Positions 14,913-22,568 of a stretch of DNA of 22,568 nt are shown piece after piece. The notes beneath the pieces were generated by a model, which saw only the letters and a list, made by a program, of their open reading frames with translations, made no database searches and was not told the DNA's origin. A program made the position numbers and the translations under genes. Origin of the DNA: Bacteroidales bacterium UBA1182 (GTDB lineage Bacteria > Bacteroidota > Bacteroidia > Bacteroidales > Bacteroidaceae); contig DBYQ01000091.1 of NCBI GenBank assembly GCA_002310015.1, positions 463 through 23,030 on the forward strand, written 5' to 3'. Position 1 is the first letter of the stretch. Every line of letters starts with the position of its first letter.

Positions 14913-16274
14913 ATGGCTTTTACACAGGAATTTATCAACATATTACCCGTTTCTGAACGTGATGCTCTGCTGGCTGCATTGGAGCTTGAGCCGGAGGTGA
15001 GCATAAGGTTCAATCCCAAGGTAGATGATGTGGAGGACCTTGTGTTGGAGTCACTTGCCTGCAGGGCCGATGGGCGTGTGCCTTGGATGGACGGAGCGGT
15101 ATATCTGGACCACAGGCCACAGTTTACTATGGATCCTCTTCTGCATCAGGGCTGTTACTATGTTCAGGAGGCATCATCCATGTTCCTTGCAGAGGCTGTA
15201 AGGAAATGTGTAAGCGGGCCGGTACGTGCACTTGATCTCTGTGCCGCTCCAGGCGGTAAGTCAACACTGCTGGCCGGGTTGCTGCCTGAGGGCAGTTTGC
15301 TCATATCCAATGAGATTCAGCGTGGCCGTGCTCAGATACTGGCCGAGAATATGGTCAAGTGGGGCCGCCCGGGAGTGATGGTGACCTGCAACACCCCCAG
15401 ACAGATAGGTCAGTCAAGCCTTTTGTTTGATATTATTGCTGTCGATGCACCTTGCTCCGGTGAGGGTATGTTCCGTAAGGATGAGGGGGCTGTACGCGAC
15501 TGGAGTATCGGGAATGTAGAGATGTGTGCTGCGCGTCAGCGTGAGATAATAGAGGATATCTGGCCGGCTCTGAAACCTGGTGGATACCTTATCTACAGCA
15601 CTTGCACCTTTAACCGTCAGGAGGATGAGGATAACGTGCGTTGGATTATGGACAGGTTCGGAGCAGAGGCCGTTGAACTCAATCCTGCTGCCGAATGGAA
15701 TATAGCCGGTTCATTTACTGATGATAGTCTGCCGGTTTATCATTTTATGCAGCATCGTACACGTGGTGAGGGGTTTTTCCTGTCCCTTCTGCGTAAACCT
15801 GAAGGCGCTGTGGCTACCTTGAAAAGCAGGCCTTTCAAGGCTGACAGTTCAAAGATTCCTGCAGAGTGCAGGGGGGGGCTCAGACCCGATAGCGGTTTTG
15901 AGTTCTTTATAAAGAATGAATCAGTCTATGCCCTGCCTATGGAACTGGCTGATGATATGTGGCAGGCAGGTCAGGAACTGTATCCTCTTGTACCTGGTGT
16001 GGAGGTGGCAATGCTTAAGGGCCGTGATTGGGTTCCGGCACATGCGTTGGCCATGAACGCCGTTCTCAATAGGGATGCTTTCCAACGCGTGGAGGTGACC
16101 CGTCAGCAGGCTCTTGCATACCTGCATTGTGATGCCTTGAGATTTGAAGATGTGCCGCGAGGCATAGTGCTCCTCACTTATCGCAATATACCGTTGGGCT
16201 TTGCCAAGAATATAGGCAACCGTGCCAACAATATGTATCCTCAGGAGTGGAGGATAAGGAACTCAATCAGTTAA
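14913..16274 (+). CDS. rsmF: rRNA cytosine-C5 methyltransferase, RsmF/NOL1-NOP2-Sun family
   Basis: A 453-residue S-adenosylmethionine-dependent enzyme that should methylate a cytosine of 16S rRNA. The catalytic domain has the AdoMet motif LDLCAAPGGKS (residues 107-117) and both family cysteines: Cys181 in VDAPCSGEG and Cys231 in YSTCTFN. The C-terminal portion (about 300-453) matches the extra RNA-binding region expected of RsmF-type enzymes, ending GFAKNIGNRANNMYPQEWRIR. A run of eight G bases at 15871-15878 lies in codons 320-322, just past the catalytic domain. The stop overlaps that of the convergent PorE-like gene. The exact target base is not readable from sequence; the symbol is a family call. 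Confidence 0.9.
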   Translation: MAFTQEFINILPVSERDALLAALELEPEVSIRFNPKVDDVEDLVLESLACRADGRVPWMDGAVYLDHRPQFTMDPLLHQGCYYVQEASSMFLAEAVRKCVSGPVRALDLCAAPGGKSTLLAGLLPEGSLLISNEIQRGRAQILAENMVKWGRPGVMVTCNTPRQIGQSSLLFDIIAVDAPCSGEGMFRKDEGAVRDWSIGNVEMCAARQREIIEDIWPALKPGGYLIYSTCTFNRQEDEDNVRWIMDRFGAEAVELNPAAEWNIAGSFTDDSLPVYHFMQHRTRGEGFFLSLLRKPEGAVATLKSRPFKADSSKIPAECRGGLRPDSGFEFFIKNESVYALPMELADDMWQAGQELYPLVPGVEVAMLKGRDWVPAHALAMNAVLNRDAFQRVEVTRQQALAYLHCDALRFEDVPRGIVLLTYRNIPLGFAKNIGNRANNMYPQEWRIRNSIS

Positions 16275-18250
16275 TTGCTTCCGAACAGACCGTAAGTGGT
16301 ACGTATTACCCGGAACTCAGTACGGCGGTTAAGCTGGTTGCAGATATCTTGTTGGGGTTCCGGAAGGGTCTTAATAAACTCTTCAGTAAGGATTGTGCCC
16401 TCCTCAAGGAAATCATACTTCTCAGCTGCTTTCTTGTTGATGGTTTTGGGAGTGGTCTCTCCGTAACCGCGGGCGGTGAGACGTTTGGAGTCTATCCCGT
16501 TTGATATCAGGTATTGTACCACACTCTCCGCACGTTGTTGTGATAGGCGGTGGTTGTATTCGTCATCACCCTTGTAATCACAATGTGCTCCTATCTCTAT
16601 TGTTACTCCGGCATTGTCAGTGAGCAGCTGAACAAGTTCACCTAATGCTTCAGCTGATTCTGAACGCAGGTTAGCGCTGTTGGAGTCAAAGAAGATATTG
16701 TCAATAAGCACAGGCTTGGAGATTGATGAGAGCGGGAACTGCAGCACATACTCGCGGTCCTGATTGGTGCTGTCGGCAGTCATCTCCTGCTTGTAGTTCA
16801 TGAAGCCTTTGGCTGTACCCAGAAGCAGATAGCTTACTCCGGGATTTATCCGTTGGGTAAATGATCCGTCCTCCTTGACGTTGAGTTTGAGGTTGGTGCC
16901 GTCATTGCCTACCAGATAGACCAGTGCATCAGGCAGCTCATAGCCGTCCTTTTCATATACCCAGCCTGTTATTTTGTGTACGGTTTCAGGCATCTCAAAG
17001 GTCCAGATATGGTCGCGTCCGCGTCCGTCACCACGGTTGCTTGAAAAGAATCCGCGTGTCAGGTCACCCTCAAAGGTCATTCCAAAATCATCGGCCTGTG
17101 AGTTTACGGGTACTCCCATGTTGGTAATTGTCCAAGTGCTGTCACTGGTGCTTACGGCGCGGAATATATCCAGACCACCCATGCCCGGATGTCCGTTTGA
17201 GGAGAAATAGAACTCTCCGTTGCGGCGGAAAGTGGGGAACATCTCATCACCGGGCGTGTTTATGTCCGGGCCTAGGTTCTCGGCTCCTATCAGGCGTCCG
17301 TCAATGGGAATGCGCCACAGGTCCATGCCACCGTAGCCACCTTCCATGTCAGACACAAAGTATATCCACTTGCCGTCTGGTGAAACGGCAGGATGTGCAT
17401 AGTTGAAGATGGAGTCTTTTGAACTGCCAAAAGCGCTGCCGGCTGACCATGAGGCATTTGAGCGTGATGACTTGTATATGGCGGCGGGGCGGGGCTGCTG
17501 CGGGTCAGATGAGCAGTAGGTATAATACATTGTGGAGAAATCCGGGGAGAGGGCGCAGCTGCCATCCTCAAACTCTGAGTTCAGGCCCCCTTCAACCACT
17601 TCCGGCTTTTTCCATTTTCCCTTGTCATCCTTACGTGACACGAATATGTCACAGCTCTTCATTCCTGTGATGCCGTTTATGTCATCACCTGTGGCTTCCT
17701 TGCGGGATGATGTAAAATAGAGCACATCATACTCCTGGCTTCCGAATACCGGTGACCAGTCACTGTAACGCCCGTTCATTATGGGGTCTTTCTTAACGGT
17801 GTAGCGGGTGGGGTTGTCTTTCCACTGCTGTATCAGACGGCAGGATTCCAGACCGTTTTGCGCAAGTACATCATCCGGGTCATATTCCAATGCTATCAGG
17901 TAGTTTTTCTCAGCCTCGGCAGGCTTGCCGTCAAGGCGGAACATATCGGCCAGATATCTGTAAACCACGGAGTCCGGATAGTGGTAGCGCACGGCGTTGC
18001 GGTAGGCGGATAGGGCACGCGGAACATAGTTTGTGCGGCGATAGCACTCTGCCAGCTTGAAGGCTGTCGATGCGCGGAGCTCCTTCTCCTTGGATGGGGT
18101 ACCGGCGTAGGCTTTCTTGTAAAGTGCGGCTGCGTCAGTGTATTCTCCCAGAGCATACTTCTGGTCACCCTTGCGCAGACTGATTTCAGCCCCGCAGCTG
18201 CACAGCAACCACAGGGCCGCTACGCACAGGTATGCAGCCGATTGTTTCAT
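16271..18250 (-). CDS. PorE-like lipoprotein: TPR, PD40 propeller, CNA-B-like and OmpA domains
   Basis: A 659-residue outer-membrane-associated lipoprotein (lipobox LCSC, Cys19). Domains in order: TPR-like helices (about 24-125), a WD40/PD40-type beta-propeller with repeats such as FTSSRKEATGDD, AHPAVSPDGKWIYFVSD and YFSSNGHPGMGGLDIF (about 155-415), a carboxypeptidase-regulatory or CNA-B-like beta domain (about 430-505), and a C-terminal OmpA peptidoglycan-binding domain (512-659) with FFDSNSANLRSES, the diaminopimelate-binding Asp558 and a conserved Arg in NRRTEF. This order and length match PorE of the type IX secretion system and related Bacteroidetes proteins; I do not assign the symbol without other por genes nearby. 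Repeat element copy 2 lies just upstream. Confidence 0.88.
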   Translation of the reverse strand: MKQSAAYLCVAALWLLCSCGAEISLRKGDQKYALGEYTDAAALYKKAYAGTPSKEKELRASTAFKLAECYRRTNYVPRALSAYRNAVRYHYPDSVVYRYLADMFRLDGKPAEAEKNYLIALEYDPDDVLAQNGLESCRLIQQWKDNPTRYTVKKDPIMNGRYSDWSPVFGSQEYDVLYFTSSRKEATGDDINGITGMKSCDIFVSRKDDKGKWKKPEVVEGGLNSEFEDGSCALSPDFSTMYYTYCSSDPQQPRPAAIYKSSRSNASWSAGSAFGSSKDSIFNYAHPAVSPDGKWIYFVSDMEGGYGGMDLWRIPIDGRLIGAENLGPDINTPGDEMFPTFRRNGEFYFSSNGHPGMGGLDIFRAVSTSDSTWTITNMGVPVNSQADDFGMTFEGDLTRGFFSSNRGDGRGRDHIWTFEMPETVHKITGWVYEKDGYELPDALVYLVGNDGTNLKLNVKEDGSFTQRINPGVSYLLLGTAKGFMNYKQEMTADSTNQDREYVLQFPLSSISKPVLIDNIFFDSNSANLRSESAEALGELVQLLTDNAGVTIEIGAHCDYKGDDEYNHRLSQQRAESVVQYLISNGIDSKRLTARGYGETTPKTINKKAAEKYDFLEEGTILTEEFIKTLPEPQQDICNQLNRRTEFRVIRTTYGLFGSN

Positions 18251-18297
18251 GCATTATAATAACGTGTTTTTATTGTTGATATTGCTGTATTGGAAGG

Positions 18298-18429
18298 AAA
18301 ACTTGAAGGGATATAGTCTCCAGAACTACGGCCCTACGGGCCTATCCCTCCCACGCCTTTGGCGCGGGCCCCTCCCTCTGAAGCGCCGAGGGTGGCGACG
18401 GTTCTCGAGACTATATCCCTTCAAGTTTT
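18298..18429. repeat. Nested inverted-repeat element, copy 2 (structured repeat or RNA)
   Basis: The outer arms 18298-18326 and 18401-18429 pair over 29 bp with a single mismatch (18321 with 18406). Inside are a GGCCC-TAC-GGGCC hairpin (18330-18342), CCCTCCCA (18346-18353), an inner hairpin CGCC-TTT-GGCG (18354-18364), CGGGCCCCTCCC (18365-18376), and hairpin CGCC/GGCG (18384-18387 with 18394-18397). The loop GAGGG (18388-18392) can pair with CCCTC (18374-18378). Order and blocks match the copy at 8338-8510, but arm and hairpin sequences differ. It lies between the propeller lipoprotein and the porE-like gene, both on the minus strand, 47 bp before the latter's ATG, so it could form part of that leader or end upstream transcription. 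Confidence 0.9.
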
Positions 18430-18457
18430 GCTCACTTGGAGAGATTTGTGCTGGTTG

Positions 18458-19606
18458 CTATTTTATTTTATAAAAGACAAGGACGGGGTTATTGAAGGCT
18501 TGGGCTTTCATTGTGTTCTCAAGCTGGGATGAGAACTCGCTGCGCTCATCGGACCCTTCTTCAAAGATTGTTTCAGGAAGCCCCTGGACAATAGTGACAT
18601 AGTCGGAGTTGGACATGGTGTTGGGAGTAATGCTCTTATTTGTGCCCTTTGCCTTGAAACCTGAATATTTTTCAACGCCATCTTTGCTGACACGGCAGTA
18701 TGTTGTTCTGGACCTTGTCATGTTGTCGTACCAGAATGACACGTATTCGCTATTGATGACGGGAAATGACATTACTGTAATAAGGCTCTCTCTCTTTTCA
18801 GTCAACACATCAATCAGTCTCATAGCGATGTTGTTGCTGTTTTCTTCATTGATGGTGTCAAACTCGGCAGGTATTCCGTCATCACCAAAATTACAGTGCA
18901 GAATAGCCTTCTCCTCCTGGTCTATATCGGCCGGAATCTCCAATACTGAGCAGACACTTCCTGTCTCGGCCAGAAACCTATAATCGGGGTTGTAATATGA
19001 CATATCGGAACTCAAAAGCATGGAGAATGCGCTTATGTCCTTGTGTATCCGGCGTACCTTGCCTGTGTTGGAGCTGACAAAACAGATTGCGGTCTTATCA
19101 GTATTATTCGGAACCATTCTGCACAGAAGCGTGGAGTCATCATGTTCTGCCATGCTCATTGTCACACCATCCAGAGAAACTGATCCCAGGTATTTCATAT
19201 CGGGTACGGAATACTTGTGAATGGTAGTGAATGCATCGATTATGGATAAAACCTTATTGTCGGGTGAGTAGAGATAATCTGCAATAAATGTATACTCGCC
19301 GTGGCCGCGTCCCTTTTTATCGAATTTGACAATCTGTTTTCCGTCCTCAAATACATAGATTATATCGTTTATGGAACGGCATATGGTTGTGGAACCGTAG
19401 CACTTTATGCTGTTGACGCCGTCAATGGGGGCATCGCTGACAAGAGGCACAATACGTATGTTGGTTGCCATATCCTCAAATGCAACTTCCTGGGCCTGAT
19501 CGGCATCATTTATGGAAACAAGGTCTTCAAAGGAGGCTTTTTTCTTGCACTCTGTGAATAGCAGGAGTGCGGTTGCCATGAAAACAAATAGTCTGAGGTA
19601 TTTCAT
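18458..19606 (-). CDS. 6-bladed beta-propeller lipoprotein
   Basis: A 382-residue predicted lipoprotein with signal residues 1-19 and Cys20 (LFTEC; Glu at -1 is atypical, so lipidation is less certain than for the others here). The rest is beta-rich with short repeated strands and the segment FDKKGRGHGEYTFIADYLYSPDNKVLSIID (split: FDKKGRGHGEY, then the strands), which is characteristic of the Bacteroidales 6-bladed beta-propeller family. Such proteins are common beside ECF sigma factors and membrane proteins; their ligands are mostly unknown. It starts 7 bp after the membrane protein gene and closes the three-gene cassette. The 28 bp after its stop lead into repeat element copy 2. Confidence 0.85.
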   Translation of the reverse strand: MKYLRLFVFMATALLLFTECKKKASFEDLVSINDADQAQEVAFEDMATNIRIVPLVSDAPIDGVNSIKCYGSTTICRSINDIIYVFEDGKQIVKFDKKGRGHGEYTFIADYLYSPDNKVLSIIDAFTTIHKYSVPDMKYLGSVSLDGVTMSMAEHDDSTLLCRMVPNNTDKTAICFVSSNTGKVRRIHKDISAFSMLLSSDMSYYNPDYRFLAETGSVCSVLEIPADIDQEEKAILHCNFGDDGIPAEFDTINEENSNNIAMRLIDVLTEKRESLITVMSFPVINSEYVSFWYDNMTRSRTTYCRVSKDGVEKYSGFKAKGTNKSITPNTMSNSDYVTIVQGLPETIFEEGSDERSEFSSQLENTMKAQAFNNPVLVFYKIK

Positions 19607-19613
19607 ATCTGTA

Positions 19614-20555
19614 TCATTTAATGTTCTTGTAAAATCCGGTGATTTTGCTCATAAACAGTGTCAATATTCCGATGAACAGCGGTGATAATTCACCACTGTT
19701 AATGGTGTGATTAATGATGAAAGAATTTACGATAGGTATGGCGACCATCACCATTCCGACAGCAACTGTAATTGTAATGACCTTGGACATCTTTTGGCCC
19801 TCACCTTTTCTGTACTTGCCGAGGAACAGGGCGTTAACTATAAAAGCTATGGTGATTATAATGTAACCTGCTCTGGCAAGGAATTCCATTGGGCTTAATG
19901 TGCCACCTATAGCATTATAGATGATGCCTGCGGTAAATATGAGAGTTATTATGATCAGAATGCCGAGGAAGAACCATGTCACTGCCTTTCTGAACTTTCC
20001 GGGCTCTTTGTACTCCGGTATAACAATCTCCCTGAAGTTAATCTTCCTGGTAAAGAATTTGGTTTTGGTACCTATTGCAAATAAGAAGAGTACCAGCATT
20101 GCTATGGAAGCGCCGATGCCAAGGAAGAAGTAGTTAAAGACAATCCAGAAGGCAAATCCCGCACATGATAAGGCAAAAGCGCTCTTGTTGTAGAAAAGCT
20201 CCTCTCTTAACAGCGTCCGGAGGTCAAGTTCGGAATGATCGGCACGGTTTATCCTGCGTATCAGTAAGATGTGCAGCAGAATGTCAATAGCCATATATAT
20301 GCAAAGTATCCAAGTGCCAGTGGTTGTCATTTTGGGGCTAAATGCAAACGTGAGAATCAATATGGGTGTTAATGCATAGAGACTCCATGTGGTACTTAAC
20401 TTGAACAATCTTGTAAAGATGCCTATGTTCTTGAGGGTGGCCTTACGGATCTGCTCGGGAGTTACAATCTCCTTGCCGTCCAGTTTCTCATCAATAAGCT
20501 TATAAGCCTGCTTCAGCTCGTTGAGTTCGTCGAGGTTGAAAGTATTGTCTGTCAT
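19614..20555 (-). CDS. Multi-spanning membrane protein, candidate anti-sigma partner
   Basis: A 313-residue integral membrane protein of no named family. The N-terminal cytoplasmic part of about 50 residues (LDELNELKQAYKLIDEKLDG, then EIVTPEQIRKATLKNIG) is helical and charged, a layout I associate with membrane proteins next to Bacteroidetes ECF sigma factors. About eight transmembrane helices follow: near 58-75, 80-100, 128-148, 148-165, 192-215, 228-248, 258-280 and 286-304. It starts 12 bp after the sigma gene and ends 7 bp before the propeller lipoprotein gene. A likely role is to hold or release the sigma factor through its N-terminal helix; this is inferred from context, and no ZAS-type zinc motif is seen. 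Confidence 0.78.
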   Translation of the reverse strand: MTDNTFNLDELNELKQAYKLIDEKLDGKEIVTPEQIRKATLKNIGIFTRLFKLSTTWSLYALTPILILTFAFSPKMTTTGTWILCIYMAIDILLHILLIRRINRADHSELDLRTLLREELFYNKSAFALSCAGFAFWIVFNYFFLGIGASIAMLVLFLFAIGTKTKFFTRKINFREIVIPEYKEPGKFRKAVTWFFLGILIIITLIFTAGIIYNAIGGTLSPMEFLARAGYIIITIAFIVNALFLGKYRKGEGQKMSKVITITVAVGMVMVAIPIVNSFIINHTINSGELSPLFIGILTLFMSKITGFYKNIK

Positions 20556-20567
20556 AGGATTAACGGA

Positions 20568-21074
20568 TTAATTGTTAGACATTGATTTGAGTTGCTCCTT
20601 GATGCGGAACAGCCTGCTGGTTACGGCCGATGCCGTAATGCCCACGATGGCTGCAATCTCATCATAACTCATACTCTCCAACCACAGAAGGATAATTGCA
20701 CGGTCAAACAACTCCAACTTGTTGATCCTGTCATACAGCATCTTGATCTGCGCGCTTGACTGATCGTTGTCGCTGATTAGAAGATCCTTGTCGATGCCAA
20801 GCGGGACTGTTGGCACTCTCCGCTTATCGGCCCTGTTTATGGCACAGCATGTGTTCAGGCTGACGCGCCAGACCCAGGTCTTGACACTGCTGTCGCCACG
20901 GAACTTGGGATAACTTTTCCATAGATTTACCAACACTTCCTGGAAAAGGTCATCGACTTCTGTCGGATTGTCCGAGAAAAAGTAGCATACCGTATATATT
21001 GTCTTACGGTGCTCACGGACCATTTTTGTGAATTCTAACTCTAAATTATCCATCTGTTTTTGAAGTTCGTTCAT
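20568..21074 (-). CDS. ECF-type RNA polymerase sigma factor
   Basis: A 168-residue sigma factor of the extracytoplasmic-function class. Region 2 spans about residues 25-82 (NPTEVDDLFQEVLVNLWKSYPKFRG, split as NPTEVDDLFQEV and WKSYPKFRG, then VKTWVWRVSLN), which binds core polymerase and the -10 element; region 4 spans 113-163 with the helix-turn-helix MSYDEIAAIVGITASAVTSR binding the -35 element. It has no extra C-terminal domain. It heads the cassette with the membrane protein and propeller lipoprotein and sits 51 bp downstream of topB on the same strand. A weak promoter-like arrangement exists in that gap, so it may have its own start or read through from topB. The regulon is unknown. Confidence 0.93.
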   Translation of the reverse strand: MNELQKQMDNLELEFTKMVREHRKTIYTVCYFFSDNPTEVDDLFQEVLVNLWKSYPKFRGDSSVKTWVWRVSLNTCCAINRADKRRVPTVPLGIDKDLLISDNDQSSAQIKMLYDRINKLELFDRAIILLWLESMSYDEIAAIVGITASAVTSRLFRIKEQLKSMSNN

Positions 21075-21125
21075 ACAATTAGTATCCGAACCTTCAGATT
21101 CCTTTCGGGAAAAATCAAAAAATTT

Positions 21126-22568
21126 TCAAAGTCTTGAAGAATTATCGGCAAGGACGTCATGAACAAGGGTGGTGACCATCTGCTTGAGCTCTTCCATAAA
21201 CTGGGCGGGCTGGTATTTGCCACGCTCAATCTCACGCAGACGTTTCTCCCAGATGCCCGTAAGTTCGGCGCTCTTGAGCAGTTCCTCATGTATAAGGTCT
21301 ATGAGGCCGATGCCCGTGGGTGTGGGATAGAGGTTCTTCTTCTCCTTGCGCATGTACCCGCGTTTATATAAGGTTTCTATTATTGCGGCTCTTGTTGAGG
21401 GGCGGCCTATTCCGTTCTCCTTCATTGCATCGCGCAGTTCCTCATCGTTGACCAGTTTGCCGGCGGTTTCCATTGCACGCAGCAGGGTGGCCTCGGTGTA
21501 GGGTTTGGGCGGGGTGGTCCACTTTTCCTGGAGTTCGGGCAGGTGGGGCCCGCTTTCATCGACGGTGAACTGGGGCAGAATGCGCTCGTCGTCATCGGCC
21601 TTTTCGTCCGATTTCTCCTTTTCAAAGAGTACGCGCCAGCCTGGTTTCAGGATTTCGCGGCCGGTGGTCTTGAACTCGGCGCGGCCGGCCTTGCCAAGGA
21701 CGGTTGTCTGGGCGTAGAGGCAGTCGGGGTAGAACACTGCGATGAATCGGCGTGCTATCAAGTCAAACACCGCGCGCTCCTGCTGGCTCAGGTTGTTTGG
21801 ATAGACTCCGGTGGGGATGATGGCATGGTGATCGGTCACCTTGCTGTTGTCAAACACCTTCTTGGACTTGGGCAGTTTCTGTCCCTCCAGCGGGGCGGTA
21901 AACTGGGCGTAGTCCTTGAGCCCCTTGAGTATGCCCGGACATTTGGGGTAGATATCATCGCTCAGGAATGTGGTATCCACACGCGGATAGGTGGTTATCT
22001 TCTTCTCGTAGAGTGACTGGATGGTCTTGAGTGTGTCATCTGCCGAATACCCGTACTTGCGGTTACACTCCACCTGCAGCGATGTGAGGTCAAAAAGGCG
22101 TGGGGCAAAATCCTTGCCCTCCTTGCGGGTTACATCGGTTATGACAAAATTCAGGGGGCGGATCTCTTCCAGCAACTGCTGGCCGTCCTCAATCTTGGTG
22201 AACTTACCCTTTGTATATGAGAATGTGGTGTCGCGATATACGGTCTTGAGCTCCCAGTACTGCTCGGGCTTAAAGTTATCTATCTCTTTCTGACGGTTTA
22301 CAACCAGTGCCAAAGTGGGGGTCTGGACGCGGCCTATGGAGAGCACTCCGCGGTTATTGCCCGCACGGTACTTGATGGTGTACAGACGGGTGGCGTTCAT
22401 GCCCAGAAGCCAGTCACCTATGGCGCGGCACAGACCGGCCTCGTAGAGTGACTTGAACGCATCCTGATCCTGCAGGTGGCTGAAACCCTCACGTATGGAC
22501 TCCTCGGTCAGTGACGATATCCACAGACGCTTTACAGGACATTTGGCACCGGCTTTCTGCATCACCCA
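21126..22568 (-). CDS. topB: DNA topoisomerase III, C-terminal part (5' end outside window)
   Basis: A type IA topoisomerase that cuts and rejoins single strands through a tyrosine link and resolves replication intermediates. The frame is open to the window edge, leaving a 480-residue C-terminal fragment of a protein usually 600-700 residues long. Motifs include LSIGRVQTPTLALVV, the active-site tyrosine in ITTYPRVDTTFLSDD, DHHAIIPTG, and GIGRPSTRAAIIETLYKRGYM. No cysteine-rich zinc ribbon follows the core at the C-terminus, so this is a short, zinc-free form. TopB is also carried by Bacteroidales conjugative elements, but no transfer genes are visible here and the base composition matches the neighbours, so I read it as chromosomal. 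Confidence 0.94.
   Translation of the reverse strand, partial: WVMQKAGAKCPVKRLWISSLTEESIREGFSHLQDQDAFKSLYEAGLCRAIGDWLLGMNATRLYTIKYRAGNNRGVLSIGRVQTPTLALVVNRQKEIDNFKPEQYWELKTVYRDTTFSYTKGKFTKIEDGQQLLEEIRPLNFVITDVTRKEGKDFAPRLFDLTSLQVECNRKYGYSADDTLKTIQSLYEKKITTYPRVDTTFLSDDIYPKCPGILKGLKDYAQFTAPLEGQKLPKSKKVFDNSKVTDHHAIIPTGVYPNNLSQQERAVFDLIARRFIAVFYPDCLYAQTTVLGKAGRAEFKTTGREILKPGWRVLFEKEKSDEKADDDERILPQFTVDESGPHLPELQEKWTTPPKPYTEATLLRAMETAGKLVNDEELRDAMKENGIGRPSTRAAIIETLYKRGYMRKEKKNLYPTPTGIGLIDLIHEELLKSAELTGIWEKRLREIERGKYQPAQFMEELKQMVTTLVHDVLADNSSRL

Noticed and set aside
18138..18473. A 111-codon open frame on the plus strand running through repeat element copy 2
   Set aside because: It overlaps the porE-like gene antisense and reads straight through the palindrome arms; its protein has no recognisable pattern. 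The openness follows from the GC-rich element.
21126..22568. Conjugative element boundary suggested by topB
   Set aside because: No relaxase, tra genes, integrase or att-like repeats are visible, and the coding style matches flanking housekeeping genes.

Overview
The window looks like a chromosomal segment of a Bacteroidales bacterium (Bacteroides/Prevotella relatives). The evidence is SecA, LpxK and a PorE-like envelope protein, lipoproteins with Bacteroidetes-style signal peptides, -7 boxes of the TAnnTTTG type in front of several units, and mostly weak or absent Shine-Dalgarno sequences. The order is inferred from gene content; no species call is possible.

Layout, left to right. (1) The 3' end of secA and a small acidic unknown gene (+), closed by a hairpin at 1731-1759. 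(2) A five-gene + strand efflux operon at 1795-8335: TetR regulator, TolC-like outer-membrane factor, lipoprotein adaptor, RND pump, and a small PII-superfamily-like protein as last gene. (3) A 173-bp nested inverted-repeat element (8338-8510). (4) lpxK-thiL on the minus strand. (5) tRNA-Ser(GGA), followed 57 bp later by an exbB / unknown membrane protein / exbD / exbD operon (+), ended by a terminator shared with the convergent thyA-folA pair (-). (6) An RsmF-like rRNA methyltransferase (+) whose stop codon overlaps that of a convergent PorE-like OmpA lipoprotein (-). (7) A second nested inverted-repeat element (18298-18429). (8) A minus-strand cassette of ECF sigma factor, multi-TM protein and 6-bladed beta-propeller lipoprotein. 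(9) The 3' part of a topoisomerase III gene (-), cut by the window edge.

How genes work together: the RND operon builds a tripartite drug or metabolite exporter across the inner membrane, periplasm and outer membrane, controlled by its own TetR protein and perhaps modulated by the PII-like protein. ExbB/ExbD form a proton-driven motor (no tonB lies in the window). ThyA and FolA form the dTMP/tetrahydrofolate cycle. The ECF cassette probably senses the envelope, with the membrane protein as candidate anti-sigma.

The most unusual signal is the pair of intergenic elements at 8338-8510 and 18298-18429. They share almost no arm sequence but have one architecture: 29-bp inverted outer arms, the blocks CCCTCCCA and CGGGCCCCTCCC on either side of an interchangeable inner hairpin, a compensatory CCC[A/T]C / G[T/A]GGG pairing that could make a pseudoknot, and the same short flanks (AAGG on the left, [A/G]CTCAC on the right). 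I recognise no named family and propose them as copies of an undescribed structured repeat or RNA.

The longest stretch without a protein gene is 10701-11056. It holds candidate promoters and the tRNA; I see nothing else in it. The stretch 8336-8586 is mostly the first element.
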